A stretch of 64,000 nt of DNA, taken from NCBI RefSeq assembly GCF_002973535.1, contig NZ_PVEP01000005.1:62001-126000 (forward strand), in the 5' to 3' direction. The translations under genes were made by a program, and so were the position numbers. The notes under the pieces are model-generated. The model had not been told where the DNA came from. It saw only the letters and a list, made by a program, of their open reading frames with translations, and made no database searches. Of this stretch, positions 14,440-23,928 are shown in pieces. Origin of the DNA: Albidovulum denitrificans (GTDB lineage Bacteria; Pseudomonadota; Alphaproteobacteria; Rhodobacterales; Rhodobacteraceae). Within the stretch, counting starts at the first letter, position 1. Each line of letters begins with the position of its first letter.

Positions 14440-16484
14440 GTCCAGACCTCCGCCGCGATCAGACCGGCGGCGCGGGCGTTCCCCCGTGCGGGCAGGTCTG
14501 CTGCTGCAAGGGCCGCGCGAAGCTCTGCCCCCTTGCCGTCGTCCAGAATGGCCGTCACCTCGCGTTCCAGACGCAGCATTTCCCCGGCCCCGACCGCCAC
14601 GGCCAAGCCGCGGTCGGCCGCCGCCTGCGCCCGGCGGTCCTGATCGTCCATGAAGCCCGCCATCTGCGGGATGAAGATGGCGGGCAGGCCGTGATAAAGG
14701 ACCTCGTGAAAGCTGTTATAGCCTGCCGCCGTCACGACCAGATCGGCCGCCGCCGCGATGGCCGCAGCATTGCGGGTCTGACAGACGGTGGTGTTCTTCC
14801 AGCCGTAAAGCGCGGGCGGCACGACCGAGCCGGGCCAGATCAGGATCAGGTGCAGGCAATCCGGCCGACGCTCCATCAGCGCGGCCAGCATCTGCATCTG
14901 CGCCGTGCGATCCGCCGCAACGCCGCCGCCCAGCATGGTCACGACAAGCGTGGAGAAGTCGCGCCCGAGGCCCTTGGCGAGGGCGGCCCGCGTCGCCTCA
15001 ACCGGGCGTTCAGGCCGGTCGCCGACGATGGGGCCGACCTTGTGGATATGGCTGCCGAAGGTCATGTCGGCGTTCAATTCGCCGAACGCCTCCTCTGGCA
15101 CGATCACGCGGCGGAAGACGCCTTCGCGGTGCAGCGCCGAGGGCGTGATCTGCCCCGCCTGCCACAGCCCGCGCCGGATCCATGCGGCGTCGAGACCCTT
15201 TTCCAGAATGGTGCGGTAGATCGAATCGAAGACGTAGCCGCCGTCGAAGACCAGCCGGTCGCCGGACTGAAGCGCGCGGCGCAGGCGCATGTAATTCACA
15301 AGGTCATTGGCGTGGCCGGTGTCATGCGCGGCGCTTTTCGAGACGAGCGGCAGGCAGTCATGCCCCTCGGCCCGGATCATCGGCAGGCAGCTTGGGAAGG
15401 CGGCGAAACCGATTTTCGCCCCCTCCATCTCGCGCGCGATCAGGGCGCAGCGCCTCGCGTGGCCAAGGCCGTTGCCATTCGTCGGCAGGAACAGGGTGCG
15501 GGGTGGGCGCGGGGCGGTGTCACAGGCAGGCGGCGTCAGCCCGATCAGCCGTTCAAGCGTCTCGATCCGCTGGGTGCCGGTCCAGGGCGCGCCCGTGACC
15601 TGCGCGGCGATGGCGGGACGGTTCGGCAGGACGGTCTGGCGCAGATAGTCCGACAGCGCGGGAAGCAGGGGTGGCCCGCGCAGGATCGGCGCGGCGCTCC
15701 CGGCGAGCGTGCCTTCCGGGGTGCAATCGACGACGATCCCGCCCGAGGCCATCATCTCTGTCGCCATCACCGCGATCCGGTCGCCTTGCATGTCGGCGGC
15801 GAAGATTGCGGCCATGTCGGCCAGCCGGGCCAAGGTTGTGGGGGAAAGTTCGTACATCCCGAAAAGCCGCGCGGGCGTGAAGCGCAGTGTCTTCAGATGG
15901 TCCCGCGCCCGGCGCGGCAGGACGAGGTGCAGCCGCAGACCCGGCTGATGCTCCATCGCCATCAGGGCAGGCAGGGTTGAGGGGTCCTCAAGCGCGGCTT
16001 CCGGCAGGATGACGAAAAGGTTCGCCTCGCCCCCGGTCGCGGGCCGCGTGGCGCCCAGACCGGCCGCCGGACCGGCAAGATCGGGGGCCAGCGGGTGCGG
16101 CTGGGCGTCGGTCAGGTCGATCAGATCCGGCTCCCGCCCCAGCACATAGGCCAGCTTCGACCGGGCGGAGATTTGCGCCTGACGGGTTTCGAACCGCCCG
16201 ACCAGCGTCGCAGGGATGTCGCCCGGCAGGCCGATCTGCCGAAGCCGGATCAGAACCTCGTCGGCAAGCGTTTCGGCCCCGATCACGATCAGGCGGGTGA
16301 CCCGTGCTGCGTCCAACGCGCGCAGGTAGGGCGCCGCGTCATAGCGCAGGCTGCGGTCCAGATCCTCGGGCAGCCAGGCATCGTCAAGCGTCACGGCATG
16401 GCCGCGCCCGTCAAGCTGCGCCGCGAACAGGACCTTTGCCTCAAAACCGCGCGGGCTGCGGTCACCGGATTCGATCAGGATCAT
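14436..16484 (-). CDS. Large two-part glycosyltransferase (MurG/GT28-like C-terminal half)
   Basis: A 682-residue cytoplasmic protein. The C-terminal half (about 330-680) looks like a GT-B glycosyltransferase of the MurG/GT28 type: LFLPTNGNGLGHARRCALIA gives the glycine-rich N-lobe loop, and TAAGYNSFHEVLYHGLPAI followed by FIPQ is the nucleotide-sugar binding C-lobe motif. The N-terminal half (1-310) has a further Rossmann-like region with LIVIGAETLADEV and a segment similar in style to the neighbouring 352-residue enzyme, so the protein may be a fusion or a double transferase. It overlaps the genes on both sides by ATGA. Substrate and glycan cannot be read from sequence. Confidence 0.8.
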   Translation of the reverse strand: MILIESGDRSPRGFEAKVLFAAQLDGRGHAVTLDDAWLPEDLDRSLRYDAAPYLRALDAARVTRLIVIGAETLADEVLIRLRQIGLPGDIPATLVGRFETRQAQISARSKLAYVLGREPDLIDLTDAQPHPLAPDLAGPAAGLGATRPATGGEANLFVILPEAALEDPSTLPALMAMEHQPGLRLHLVLPRRARDHLKTLRFTPARLFGMYELSPTTLARLADMAAIFAADMQGDRIAVMATEMMASGGIVVDCTPEGTLAGSAAPILRGPPLLPALSDYLRQTVLPNRPAIAAQVTGAPWTGTQRIETLERLIGLTPPACDTAPRPPRTLFLPTNGNGLGHARRCALIAREMEGAKIGFAAFPSCLPMIRAEGHDCLPLVSKSAAHDTGHANDLVNYMRLRRALQSGDRLVFDGGYVFDSIYRTILEKGLDAAWIRRGLWQAGQITPSALHREGVFRRVIVPEEAFGELNADMTFGSHIHKVGPIVGDRPERPVEATRAALAKGLGRDFSTLVVTMLGGGVAADRTAQMQMLAALMERRPDCLHLILIWPGSVVPPALYGWKNTTVCQTRNAAAIAAAADLVVTAAGYNSFHEVLYHGLPAIFIPQMAGFMDDQDRRAQAAADRGLAVAVGAGEMLRLEREVTAILDDGKGAELRAALAAADLPARGNARAAGLIAAEVWT

Positions 16485-17539
16485 GCCGCCGCCCTCCGTT
16501 CCAGCCGGTCGGCGAGGCCCATAAACATGTCGGCGAAGGCGTCGGCGGACTGGCGGGCGATGGCCTCTTGTCCCTTGCGCACCTGCCGGGCGAAGCGGGC
16601 CGGGTCGTTCAGATGCGCGGCGATGGCGGCGTCGACCTCATCTGGGCGGACGCCGATCACGCCGCCGTCGAAGCTTGCCGCCGTGTCGGGGTCAGAGAGG
16701 GCAAGCTTGCCCGCCGCCAGCGCCTCGGCCAGCACACGGCCGAAGCTTTCGCGCCAGGTGGCGGCGGTGAAATAGACCATGATGTCGATCATCCCGAAAT
16801 ACTGCGCGACCTCGATCCCGCGAAAGGGAAGGAGGGTCCAGTGCGGCCTGACCACACCTTCCGCGATCAGCGCGTCGGCGCCGAGGATCGTGTTGGCGGC
16901 GGCATAGGGCGGGAAGCAGAGGTCGAGGACGGCGGGCGCGGGGAATTTCTCGAAACCCGGACGGGAATGGCGGCCGCGCCGGTCCTGCGGGCGGTCTGGC
17001 GGGGCGGCCATCTCAAACGCGCAGATGTTGAACCATGTCTCGGGCAGGACCTGCCAGCCGAAGGGCAGCGGATGCGTCCTGCGCCAGCCCTCGACCGTGG
17101 TCCGGTTGGCGGCGGAGATCGGCGCGACATATTTGCCAAGTGCCAGCGTCGCCCGGTCGATCCGGGACAGGCAGGCGGCGACGTCAAAGCCCTCAACCCC
17201 GCCGGGACGCAGGAAATTTTCATGCGTCACGACGATCATGTCACGGCAGATGATCTTTGCGTTCAGATTGTCCTGAAATTTCAGGAATGACGGATTGTGC
17301 AGGATGACAAGGTCCGCAGCGATCACCGGCGCGTTCCAGATCAGGTCGATATTCAGCGCCGAAAGCGTCGCCTCAAGCTGCGGCGCGACGGCGCGGCCGT
17401 GGAACATCCCGCTTTCGATGGCGTGAACCGTGACCGGGCCGAAGCGGGCGATCGCTTCCAGCTCTGCCGCTACCGCCGCCGATGTGCCGCCGGAAAAGCG
17501 CGGTTCGATCACATAGGCGATGCGGCGGGATGCGTTCAT
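16481..17539 (-). CDS. GT-B type glycosyltransferase (GT4-like)
   Basis: A 352-residue cytoplasmic glycosyltransferase candidate. The N-lobe starts RRIAYVIEPRFSGGTSAAVAAEL, the usual first strand and glycine loop of GT4-like enzymes, and the C-lobe has VYFTAATWRESFGRVLAEALAAGK, matching the E-x7-E region that binds the nucleotide sugar. The start at 17539 is chosen because the protein then begins with the first beta-strand; the ribosome site is weak. It follows a small exported protein by 19 bp and overlaps the next glycosyltransferase by ATGA. The two enzymes probably act in sequence on one surface glycan, but no polymerase, flippase or export gene is near. Confidence 0.82.
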   Translation of the reverse strand: MNASRRIAYVIEPRFSGGTSAAVAAELEAIARFGPVTVHAIESGMFHGRAVAPQLEATLSALNIDLIWNAPVIAADLVILHNPSFLKFQDNLNAKIICRDMIVVTHENFLRPGGVEGFDVAACLSRIDRATLALGKYVAPISAANRTTVEGWRRTHPLPFGWQVLPETWFNICAFEMAAPPDRPQDRRGRHSRPGFEKFPAPAVLDLCFPPYAAANTILGADALIAEGVVRPHWTLLPFRGIEVAQYFGMIDIMVYFTAATWRESFGRVLAEALAAGKLALSDPDTAASFDGGVIGVRPDEVDAAIAAHLNDPARFARQVRKGQEAIARQSADAFADMFMGLADRLERRAAA

Positions 17540-17558
17540 CGGGGTGATCCCGCGCCGC

Positions 17559-17885
17559 TCAGTAGATGTCCGGGCTGGACTTGCGCCCACCGAAGGGGGC
17601 CGCCACTTCCGGCTCGGCCGGAAGGGTGGCGGTCGGCGCGTTGAACCACAGGAAGGGCTGGCGCAGGTTGTTTTCCATGAAGGAGCGCAGCTCTTTCGCC
17701 AGTGGGTCGTTCCCGGTCATCAGCTCGGGGTTGCTGCGCAGCAAAGTCTCCAGCGCGGCGCTGTTCTTCGACATCACGTAGCGCTCGATCTCCTGAAGTT
17801 GTTCAAGCGAATATTCCGCGCGGGCCATCTGGCCCTGAAGCAGGATGAGCGCGGTGATGATCGTGAGGAGTCTGGGGGCGGGCAT
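17559..17885 (-). CDS. Small exported protein of unknown function
   Basis: Not recognised. About 108 residues with an N-terminal signal-like segment (MPAPRLLTIITALILLQGQMARA) followed by a mainly helical region rich in charged residues (YSLEQLQEIERYVMSKNSAALETLL) and a Pro/Ala tail ending GGRKSSPDIY. An in-frame GTG 9 bp upstream (17894) is an alternative start; neither has a strong ribosome site. It precedes the glycosyltransferase genes with a 19-bp gap, so it is probably first in that operon or shared with the upstream 17946 gene. Confidence 0.7.
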   Translation of the reverse strand: MPAPRLLTIITALILLQGQMARAEYSLEQLQEIERYVMSKNSAALETLLRSNPELMTGNDPLAKELRSFMENNLRQPFLWFNAPTATLPAEPEVAAPFGGRKSSPDIY

Positions 17886-17945
17886 CGGGATCACTCTACT
17901 CTGGAACGGGTTACCGGGGGCGTGGCGGGGAAGACCATGGTCATG

Positions 17946-19355
17946 TCAGTTCAGCGCCCCCGTCCGCAATTGCTGAATCAGGCGGTTCTTCAGGATCTGC
18001 GCTTGCGAGGGCTGCGGCTGGCGGCGGACCTTCCTGGTGGCGGCGGGGCGCGCGACCGCCTTCGGGGGGGTATTCCCCTTGCCCGCCAGCCAAAGTTCGA
18101 TCGTCCCGTCAGGGGGGCTGGGCGAATATCCGGTGAAGTCGCGCAGCCGCGCGCCGAGCGCGCCCGCAAGGTCTTCGGCCGCGGCGCGATCCGCCGGGTG
18201 GAAGTAGCGGATGTTGGTTTCGCTGATGGTGAAGTCCACGGGCTTTGGCGTGATCGTCTCCACCCCGACTTCGGACAGCGCTACGGCGACCTCTTCGATG
18301 TCGGTGTCCGACAGCGTTGCCGGGGCGTGGACCGAAAGGGTGAAATCCGCCGTCGGCGGGGCGACGGGCGGCGGCAGGTCCTGCGGCGCAAGGGGCAGGT
18401 CGGTGCTACTGCCCGGCGTGACCGCCTCGGGTACGGCCAGCGCGACGGGAAGGGGGGTGGTCTCGGGGAGGGCGGGCGCGGGGGCGGTCAGGGCGGCGTC
18501 AGCGGGCATGGCCGCGCGGGGGATCGCGATGCTGACCGGCAGCGGGGCGGGCAGGCCGGAAAAGGCGATCTCCGCCCCCGTAGCGGTCAGGGCCGGTGCC
18601 TTGGCGCGTTCAGGCATGAGGGCGGGGGAAAGCGTCAGGACCGGCGTGGCGCCCGAGGGTTCACCCGCATCCTGGGTCAGGGAGCGTGGCCCCATGGTGG
18701 TGGCAGGGTCCACCAGCCCGCCGCCCGCGATGGCGGGCAGGGTGGCCGAGACGGAGGTCACATGCGACAGCTCGGGCAGGCCCGTCGCGGTCGGCGCGTG
18801 GTCCTGTCCCGGCAGCGCAGTCCAGACCGCGTCCTGCCCGCCGCCGTCGGTCGTCCCCGCCAGAGTGGGGGCGCCAGCCGTAATCGCCACGTCCGGGGCA
18901 GCGGGCGGCAAGGCAGAGCGCGCCGCCCAATAGCCGACGCCGACGCCAAGCGTGATGCCCGCCGCCAATCCGCCCGCCAGAAAGGCCAACCGGCGGGGCC
19001 AGCGGGCGGTTTCGGCAACCGGGGCGGCTGCGCTTTCCGTCGGGGCGGGGTCTGCCTTGGGCGCGACGGGCAGGGGAACGGGCGCTGCGATTTCGCTGCG
19101 CGCTTTGGCGGGCAAGGGCGCCGGGCGGCCGGTCTTGCGCGGCTCACCCCGCAGGTATTCGGGCCGCTCCCACGGCTTGGGGCCAGAGAGGAACTGTTCC
19201 GCGTTGTCGTTATGGGTGGCCAACACTTCTTCGCGCGCTGCCCGCGCCGAGGCGAGGCGCTTGTGGAACGCTCCGGTCTTCAACAGGTCGTCAATGCTTG
19301 GCGCATCCGCACCAGCAGCCCGTGACGACGTCACGGACGTCGCACCTTTCGTCAT
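17946..19355 (-). CDS. Single-pass membrane protein with Pro/Ala-rich periplasmic region
   Basis: Not assigned to a named family. With the start at 19355 (AAGGTGGGGG upstream) the protein has 469 residues: a cytoplasmic N-terminal part with a basic helical region (KRLASARAAREEVLATH), one membrane helix (about 125-150, RLAFLAGGLAAGITLGVGVGYWAA split around its glycine core), a long Ala/Pro/Thr-rich linker, and a small C-terminal domain including ETNIRYFHPADRAAAEDLA. That last motif resembles the LytR C-terminal or SPOR-like folds seen in envelope proteins (tentative). A TTG start 117 bp further up is possible. An envelope role near the glycosyltransferases is inferred. Confidence 0.7.
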   Translation of the reverse strand: MTKGATSVTSSRAAGADAPSIDDLLKTGAFHKRLASARAAREEVLATHNDNAEQFLSGPKPWERPEYLRGEPRKTGRPAPLPAKARSEIAAPVPLPVAPKADPAPTESAAAPVAETARWPRRLAFLAGGLAAGITLGVGVGYWAARSALPPAAPDVAITAGAPTLAGTTDGGGQDAVWTALPGQDHAPTATGLPELSHVTSVSATLPAIAGGGLVDPATTMGPRSLTQDAGEPSGATPVLTLSPALMPERAKAPALTATGAEIAFSGLPAPLPVSIAIPRAAMPADAALTAPAPALPETTPLPVALAVPEAVTPGSSTDLPLAPQDLPPPVAPPTADFTLSVHAPATLSDTDIEEVAVALSEVGVETITPKPVDFTISETNIRYFHPADRAAAEDLAGALGARLRDFTGYSPSPPDGTIELWLAGKGNTPPKAVARPAATRKVRRQPQPSQAQILKNRLIQQLRTGALN

Positions 19356-19657
19356 TCCCCCACCTTTGACAGCAGCGCCGGGCGCAGAGGCCCGGGCAAC
19401 ATCGAAGTACCACCCCATTTGGCGGGCAGACCCACCGGGGGAAATATTAACGATGTTGTCGGGGGCATTCAAATCATCCCGGCGCTACTGGCGGGATTCC
19501 ATACCCTGCTGCGGCAAGCCCCCGCCGATTCCGCCGGATTTCGCGTGCAAGGGGCGGATGTGAACCGCCCCCCGGCGCCCCTTGGGGGCCGCATGAGCGG
19601 TGGGGGCGCGCGAATCGCCGCGCCCTCTCCCTCAGGTCCGACCCCGTCGACGGGTGC

Positions 19658-19885
19658 CTAGACGTAGGCGTAGCGGCGGACGATCCGGTGCAGCTCGGCG
19701 TTGCGGTCAAGGCCCCGTTCGGCCAGTTCCTCATCGCTGATCTCATTCAGCTTGCGCAGCGAAGTCATCAGGGGATGCGTCTCGCCCATGCGGACAAGGG
19801 CGGTGCCGATGGCGGCGGCCATCTGGCCAAGACGATGGGTGAGGGCCGCAAGAGGGCCGCGGGATTGAAGTGCAAGGACAGACAT
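19658..19885 (-). CDS. DUF1127 family small protein
   Basis: A 75-residue protein with the DUF1127 motif in the C-terminal half: LRKLNEISDEELAERGLDR followed by a basic end, RIVRRYAYV. DUF1127 proteins are short, arginine-rich and common in alphaproteobacteria; some have been shown to bind RNA and to affect phosphate, carbon or stress metabolism. The role of this one is unknown. A GGGAGCTG ribosome site precedes the ATG at 19885. It stands alone, about 300 bp from the nearest upstream minus-strand gene start. Confidence 0.85.
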   Translation of the reverse strand: MSVLALQSRGPLAALTHRLGQMAAAIGTALVRMGETHPLMTSLRKLNEISDEELAERGLDRNAELHRIVRRYAYV

Positions 19886-20011
19886 GTGTCAGCTCCCAGG
19901 CTGGATCTGACCTCCCTGCCGCCTATCCTGACCGATGGGCGCGGGTCGAGCAACGCCGCCCACGGCAATGCCGCGTTGCAACGTAAGCAATGCTGACCAA
20001 TTTTTCGGCGA

Positions 20012-20227
20012 TCAGGCGGGCTGGGCGAGCTTGTCGGCGGCCTTGCGCACCAGATCGGGCATCTCGCAGGCCGGATCGGCGGCCATGGCCAGGAATTGCT
20101 CGCGCATCCGGGGTTCCCAGAAATCGCGGATATGCTGGGCCACCTTGTCGGCCTGGTCGGTGCCGGGCTGGCTGGCGAAGAAGGTGGCGATCTGCTTGGC
20201 CATGTAGAGGAGTTTGTCAGGCGACAT
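20012..20227 (-). CDS. fdsD: Formate dehydrogenase delta subunit
   Basis: A 71-residue protein matching the FdsD family, the small subunit found with soluble NAD-dependent molybdenum formate dehydrogenases. Features are MSPDKLLYMAKQIATFF at the start and VAQHIRDFWEPRMREQ in the centre. Its exact function is not settled; it is needed for full activity in related systems. The start at 20227 (GGAGAA upstream) overlaps the end of fdhD by 11 bp, making it the last gene of the fds operon. Confidence 0.92.
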   Translation of the reverse strand: MSPDKLLYMAKQIATFFASQPGTDQADKVAQHIRDFWEPRMREQFLAMAADPACEMPDLVRKAADKLAQPA

Positions 20228-21035
20228 GGGTCTGTTCTCCGCGCTCGATACGCTCGGGATGGGTGAAAATCTCGAAACCGTCACCACGGGCGACGGCGAC
20301 AAGGGTGATGCCCGCCGCCTCGGCAAGGCGCAGGGCATGGGCGGTGGGGACCGAGATGGCGATCATCACGGGAACGCCCGCCATGGCGCATTTCTGCACC
20401 ATCTCGATCGACACTCGGCTGGTGATGACGACGGCGCCGGTGCCGCGTTCGATGCCGCCGCGCGCCATCGCGCCCGACAGCTTGTCGAGCGCGTTGTGAC
20501 GCCCGACATCCTCGCGCGCCAGGACGATGCCCTGACCGGGCAGGAAAAGGCCCGCCGCGTGAACCGCGCGGGTGCGCGCGTTCAGGAGCTGGGCCGAGGT
20601 CAGCTCGGTCACCGCCCGGTCGACATCGGCGATGGTCAGCGTGTTGCCCGCACCGACGGTCGGCAGCGGGCGCAGCGCTTCGGCCAGACTTTCGATGCCG
20701 CACAGGCCGCAGCCCACCGGACCGGCCATGGCCCGCCGCCGCGCCGCGATGGCCTCGGCCGGGTCGTCGGCCAGCCAAAGCCGCGCCTCGATCCCGTCGG
20801 GCTGTTCGACGATCTCAAGCGTTTCGATCCCGCCGGTATCCGCGACGATGCCTTCGCTGAGCGCGAAGCCCACGGCGAAATCCTCAAGGTCCGCCGGGGT
20901 CGCCATCATCACCGCCTGGGTGGAGCCGTTCAGCACGATGGCGACGGCGGTCTCTTCGGGCAGCGCGCGCGTTGCCGCGTGCGCGGAGGTCCCGCGCACG
21001 ACCGTCGTCTTCACCGATGTGACCGGCTTGGCCAA
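20217..21035 (-). CDS. fdhD: FdhD/FdsC sulfurtransferase for formate dehydrogenase
   Basis: A 272-residue accessory protein that transfers sulfur from a cysteine desulfurase to the bis-MGD molybdenum cofactor before insertion in FdsA. The catalytic cysteine loop is GPVGCGLCG (about 106-114). The conserved ILAREDVGRHNALDK-type sequence and ITSRVSIEMVQK follow. The start is a TTG at 21035 with GGAG about 8 nt upstream, 4 bp after the fdsA stop; no in-frame ATG fits the conserved N terminus. In Rhodobacter and Ralstonia the same gene is called fdsC. Confidence 0.93.
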   Translation of the reverse strand: MAKPVTSVKTTVVRGTSAHAATRALPEETAVAIVLNGSTQAVMMATPADLEDFAVGFALSEGIVADTGGIETLEIVEQPDGIEARLWLADDPAEAIAARRRAMAGPVGCGLCGIESLAEALRPLPTVGAGNTLTIADVDRAVTELTSAQLLNARTRAVHAAGLFLPGQGIVLAREDVGRHNALDKLSGAMARGGIERGTGAVVITSRVSIEMVQKCAMAGVPVMIAISVPTAHALRLAEAAGITLVAVARGDGFEIFTHPERIERGEQTHVA

Positions 21036-21039
21036 GGGG

Positions 21040-23928
21040 TCACTCCGCCGCCGGCAGGATGCGCCGGGCGCGCTCGCTCAGCTCGGCATAGTCCTCCTGC
21101 CACTCGCTCGGCCCGTTCGACAGCGCGACCTGAACCGCCGTCACCTTGTATTCCGGGCAGTTGGTGGCCCAGTCCGAGAAATCGGTGGTGATGACGTTGG
21201 CCTGCGTGTTCGGGTGGTGGAAGGTGGTGTAGACCACGCCCGGGCTGACCCTGTCGGTGATCTTCGCCTTCAGCGTCGTGTCGCCAGAGCGTGAGGCGAG
21301 GCGGACGAAGTCGCCATCCTTCACTCCGCGCACCTCGGCGTCGTGGGGGTGGATCTCAAGCACGTCCTGATCGTGCCAGACCACGTTCGCCGTCCGCCGC
21401 GTCTGTGCGCCGACGTTATACTGCGACAGGATGCGCCCCGTCGTCAGCAGAAGCGGGAAGCGCGGGCCGGACTTTTCGTCGGTCGCCACATATTCGGTGA
21501 CGATAAAACGCCCCTTGCCGCGCACGAAGCCGTCGACATGCATCAGCGGCGTGCCGTCCGGCGCGTTGTCGTTGCAGGGCCACTGGACCGAGCCCATGGT
21601 CTCGATCTTTTCATAGGTGACGTTGGCGAAGGACGGGGTCGTGGCCGCGACTTCGGCCATGATCTGGCTCGGATGGGTGTAGGTCCATTCCGCGCCCATG
21701 GCATTGGCCAGCATCTGCGTGACTTCCCAGTCGGCATAGCCGTTCTTCGGCGCCATGACCTTGCGCACCATGTTGATGCGGCGCTCGGCGTTGGTGAAGG
21801 TGCCGTCCTTTTCCAGGAAGGAGGAGCCGGGCAGGAAGACATGGGCGTAGTTCGCCGTCTCGTTCAGGAACAGGTCGTGGACGATGACGCATTCCATCGC
21901 CGCAAGGCCGGCCGCGACGTGATGGGTGTCGGGGTCGGATTGCAGGATGTCCTCACCCTGGCAGTAGAGGCCCTTGAAGGACCCGTCCACCGCGGCGTCG
22001 AGCATGTTGGTGATGCGCAGGCCCGGCTCGGGGTCGATCTCGACGCCCCACATCTTCTCGAAGATCTCGCGGACATCGCCGTTCTTGACGTGGCGATAGC
22101 CCGGAAGCTCATGCGGGAAGGAACCCATGTCGCAGGAGCCTTGCACGTTGTTCTGACCGCGCAGCGGGTTCACGCCCACGCCCCTGCGGCCGATATTGCC
22201 GGTCATCATGGCAAGGTTGGCGATGCCGATGACGGTGGTGGAGCCTTGCGAATGCTCCGTCACGCCAAGGCCGTAATAGATCGCGCCATTGCCGCCGGTG
22301 GCGAAAAGACGCGCGGCCTTGCGCAGTTCCTCGGCCGGGACGCCGGTCAGGCTTTCGGTCGCCTCGGGGCTGTGGCGCGGATCGCTGATGAACTCTGCAT
22401 ATTCGCGGAACTCATCCCAGTCGCAGCGTTCCTTGATGAAGCTCTCGTTCGCCAGCCCTTCGGTCACGATCACATGGGCCAGCGCCGAAACCACCGCGAC
22501 GTTCGTCCCCGGCCGCAGCGGCAGGTGATGCGACGCCTTGATATGCGCGGATTTCACAAGGTCGATCCGGCGCGGGTCGATGACGATCAGCTTCGCGCCC
22601 TGGCGCAGCCGCTTTTTCATCCGGCTGGCGAAGACGGGGTGGGCGTCGGTCGGGTTGGCGCCGATGACGATCATCACGTCGGTGTCTTCGACCGAGTCGA
22701 AATCCTGCGTCCCGGCCGAGGTGCCGAAAGTCTGGCCAAGGCCGTAGCCGGTCGGCGAATGGCAGACGCGGGCGCAGGTGTCGGTGTTGTTGTTCATGAA
22801 GACCGCACGGGCGAGCTTCTGGACCAGAAAGGTCTCTTCGTTCGTGCAGCGCGATGAGGTGATGACGCCGATCGAGCGGCGGCCATATTTCTCCTGTAGG
22901 CCGCGCAGGCGGGTGGAGGCAAAGGTCAGCGCCTCATCCCAGGATACTTCGCGCCAGGGGTCGTTGATCGTCTCGCGGATCATCGGGTTGAGGATGCGTT
23001 CCTTGTGGTTCGCGTAGCCATAGGCAAAGCGGCCCTTCACGCAGGAATGGCCCCGGTTCGCCTTGCCGTGCTTGTAAGGCACCATGCGCACCAGTTTGTC
23101 GCCCTGCATTTCGGCCTTGAAGGAACAGCCGACGCCGCAATAGGCGCAGGTGGTGACGACAGAGCGGTCCGGCGTCCCCATCTCGATCACCGATTTTTCC
23201 TGAAGCGTCGCGGTCGGGCAGGCCTGCACGCAGGCGCCGCAGGACACGCAGTCCGAGGACAGGAAATCGTCAGACGCGGCGCCCGCCGACACCCGGCTGT
23301 CCCAGCCGCGCCCCTCGATGGTCAGCGCGAAGGTGCCCTGCACCTCTTCGCAGGCCCGCACGCAGCGCGAGCAGACGATGCATTTGGACGGGTCGTAGCT
23401 GAAATAGGGGTTGCTGTCGTCCTTGGGCAGCCATTGCGGATTGGCCTCGCCCGACGTGTTACGGGCGGCGAAGTGGTTTTCGCCCGCCTCATAGCGCACG
23501 TCGCGCAGGCCGACCGCCCCGGCCATGTCCTGCAACTCGCAGTCGCCATTCGCCGAGCAGGTCAGGCAGTCAAGCGGGTGGTCGGAGATGTAAAGCTCCA
23601 TCACCCCGCGCCGCAGTTTCTTGATCTTGGAGGTCTGGGTATGGACGACCATCCCCTCCGCCACCGGCGTGGTGCAGGAGGCGGGGGTGCCGCGACGGCC
23701 CTCGATCTCCACCACGCAGAGGCGGCAGGACCCGAAGGCATCCATGTTGTCTGAGGCGCAGAGCTTGGGGATGCTGATCCCGGCTTCCGCGCTTGCCCGC
23801 ATCACGCTCGTGCCTTCCGGCACCGTCACTTCGAACCCGTCGACGGTCAGCGTGACGGTCTTGTCCGAGCGCGCCGCAGGCGTACCCATGTCGCGATCGT
23901 CGGCCCAGGGGATGATGAAATCCTTCAT
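21040..23928 (-). CDS. fdsA: NAD-dependent formate dehydrogenase alpha subunit (Mo/Fe-S)
   Basis: A 962-residue catalytic subunit that oxidises formate to CO2 and passes electrons through Fe-S centres to FdsB. The N-terminal 2Fe-2S domain has Cys57, 68, 71 and 85; next come a His/Cys cluster (DHPLDCLTCSANGDCELQ), two 4Fe-4S sets (CIVCSRCVRACEE and CVSCGACVQACP) and the CAYCGVGC cluster of the molybdopterin domain. The likely molybdenum-ligand cysteine is in CARVCHSPTGYGLG. It uses Cys, not selenocysteine: no in-frame TGA occurs there. The start at 23928 overlaps the fdsB stop by ATGA. Confidence 0.96.
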   Translation of the reverse strand: MKDFIIPWADDRDMGTPAARSDKTVTLTVDGFEVTVPEGTSVMRASAEAGISIPKLCASDNMDAFGSCRLCVVEIEGRRGTPASCTTPVAEGMVVHTQTSKIKKLRRGVMELYISDHPLDCLTCSANGDCELQDMAGAVGLRDVRYEAGENHFAARNTSGEANPQWLPKDDSNPYFSYDPSKCIVCSRCVRACEEVQGTFALTIEGRGWDSRVSAGAASDDFLSSDCVSCGACVQACPTATLQEKSVIEMGTPDRSVVTTCAYCGVGCSFKAEMQGDKLVRMVPYKHGKANRGHSCVKGRFAYGYANHKERILNPMIRETINDPWREVSWDEALTFASTRLRGLQEKYGRRSIGVITSSRCTNEETFLVQKLARAVFMNNNTDTCARVCHSPTGYGLGQTFGTSAGTQDFDSVEDTDVMIVIGANPTDAHPVFASRMKKRLRQGAKLIVIDPRRIDLVKSAHIKASHHLPLRPGTNVAVVSALAHVIVTEGLANESFIKERCDWDEFREYAEFISDPRHSPEATESLTGVPAEELRKAARLFATGGNGAIYYGLGVTEHSQGSTTVIGIANLAMMTGNIGRRGVGVNPLRGQNNVQGSCDMGSFPHELPGYRHVKNGDVREIFEKMWGVEIDPEPGLRITNMLDAAVDGSFKGLYCQGEDILQSDPDTHHVAAGLAAMECVIVHDLFLNETANYAHVFLPGSSFLEKDGTFTNAERRINMVRKVMAPKNGYADWEVTQMLANAMGAEWTYTHPSQIMAEVAATTPSFANVTYEKIETMGSVQWPCNDNAPDGTPLMHVDGFVRGKGRFIVTEYVATDEKSGPRFPLLLTTGRILSQYNVGAQTRRTANVVWHDQDVLEIHPHDAEVRGVKDGDFVRLASRSGDTTLKAKITDRVSPGVVYTTFHHPNTQANVITTDFSDWATNCPEYKVTAVQVALSNGPSEWQEDYAELSERARRILPAAE

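Noticed and set aside
21040-23928. Selenocysteine in formate dehydrogenase
   Set aside because: The active-site position is an ordinary cysteine codon (CARVCHSPT) and no in-frame TGA occurs.
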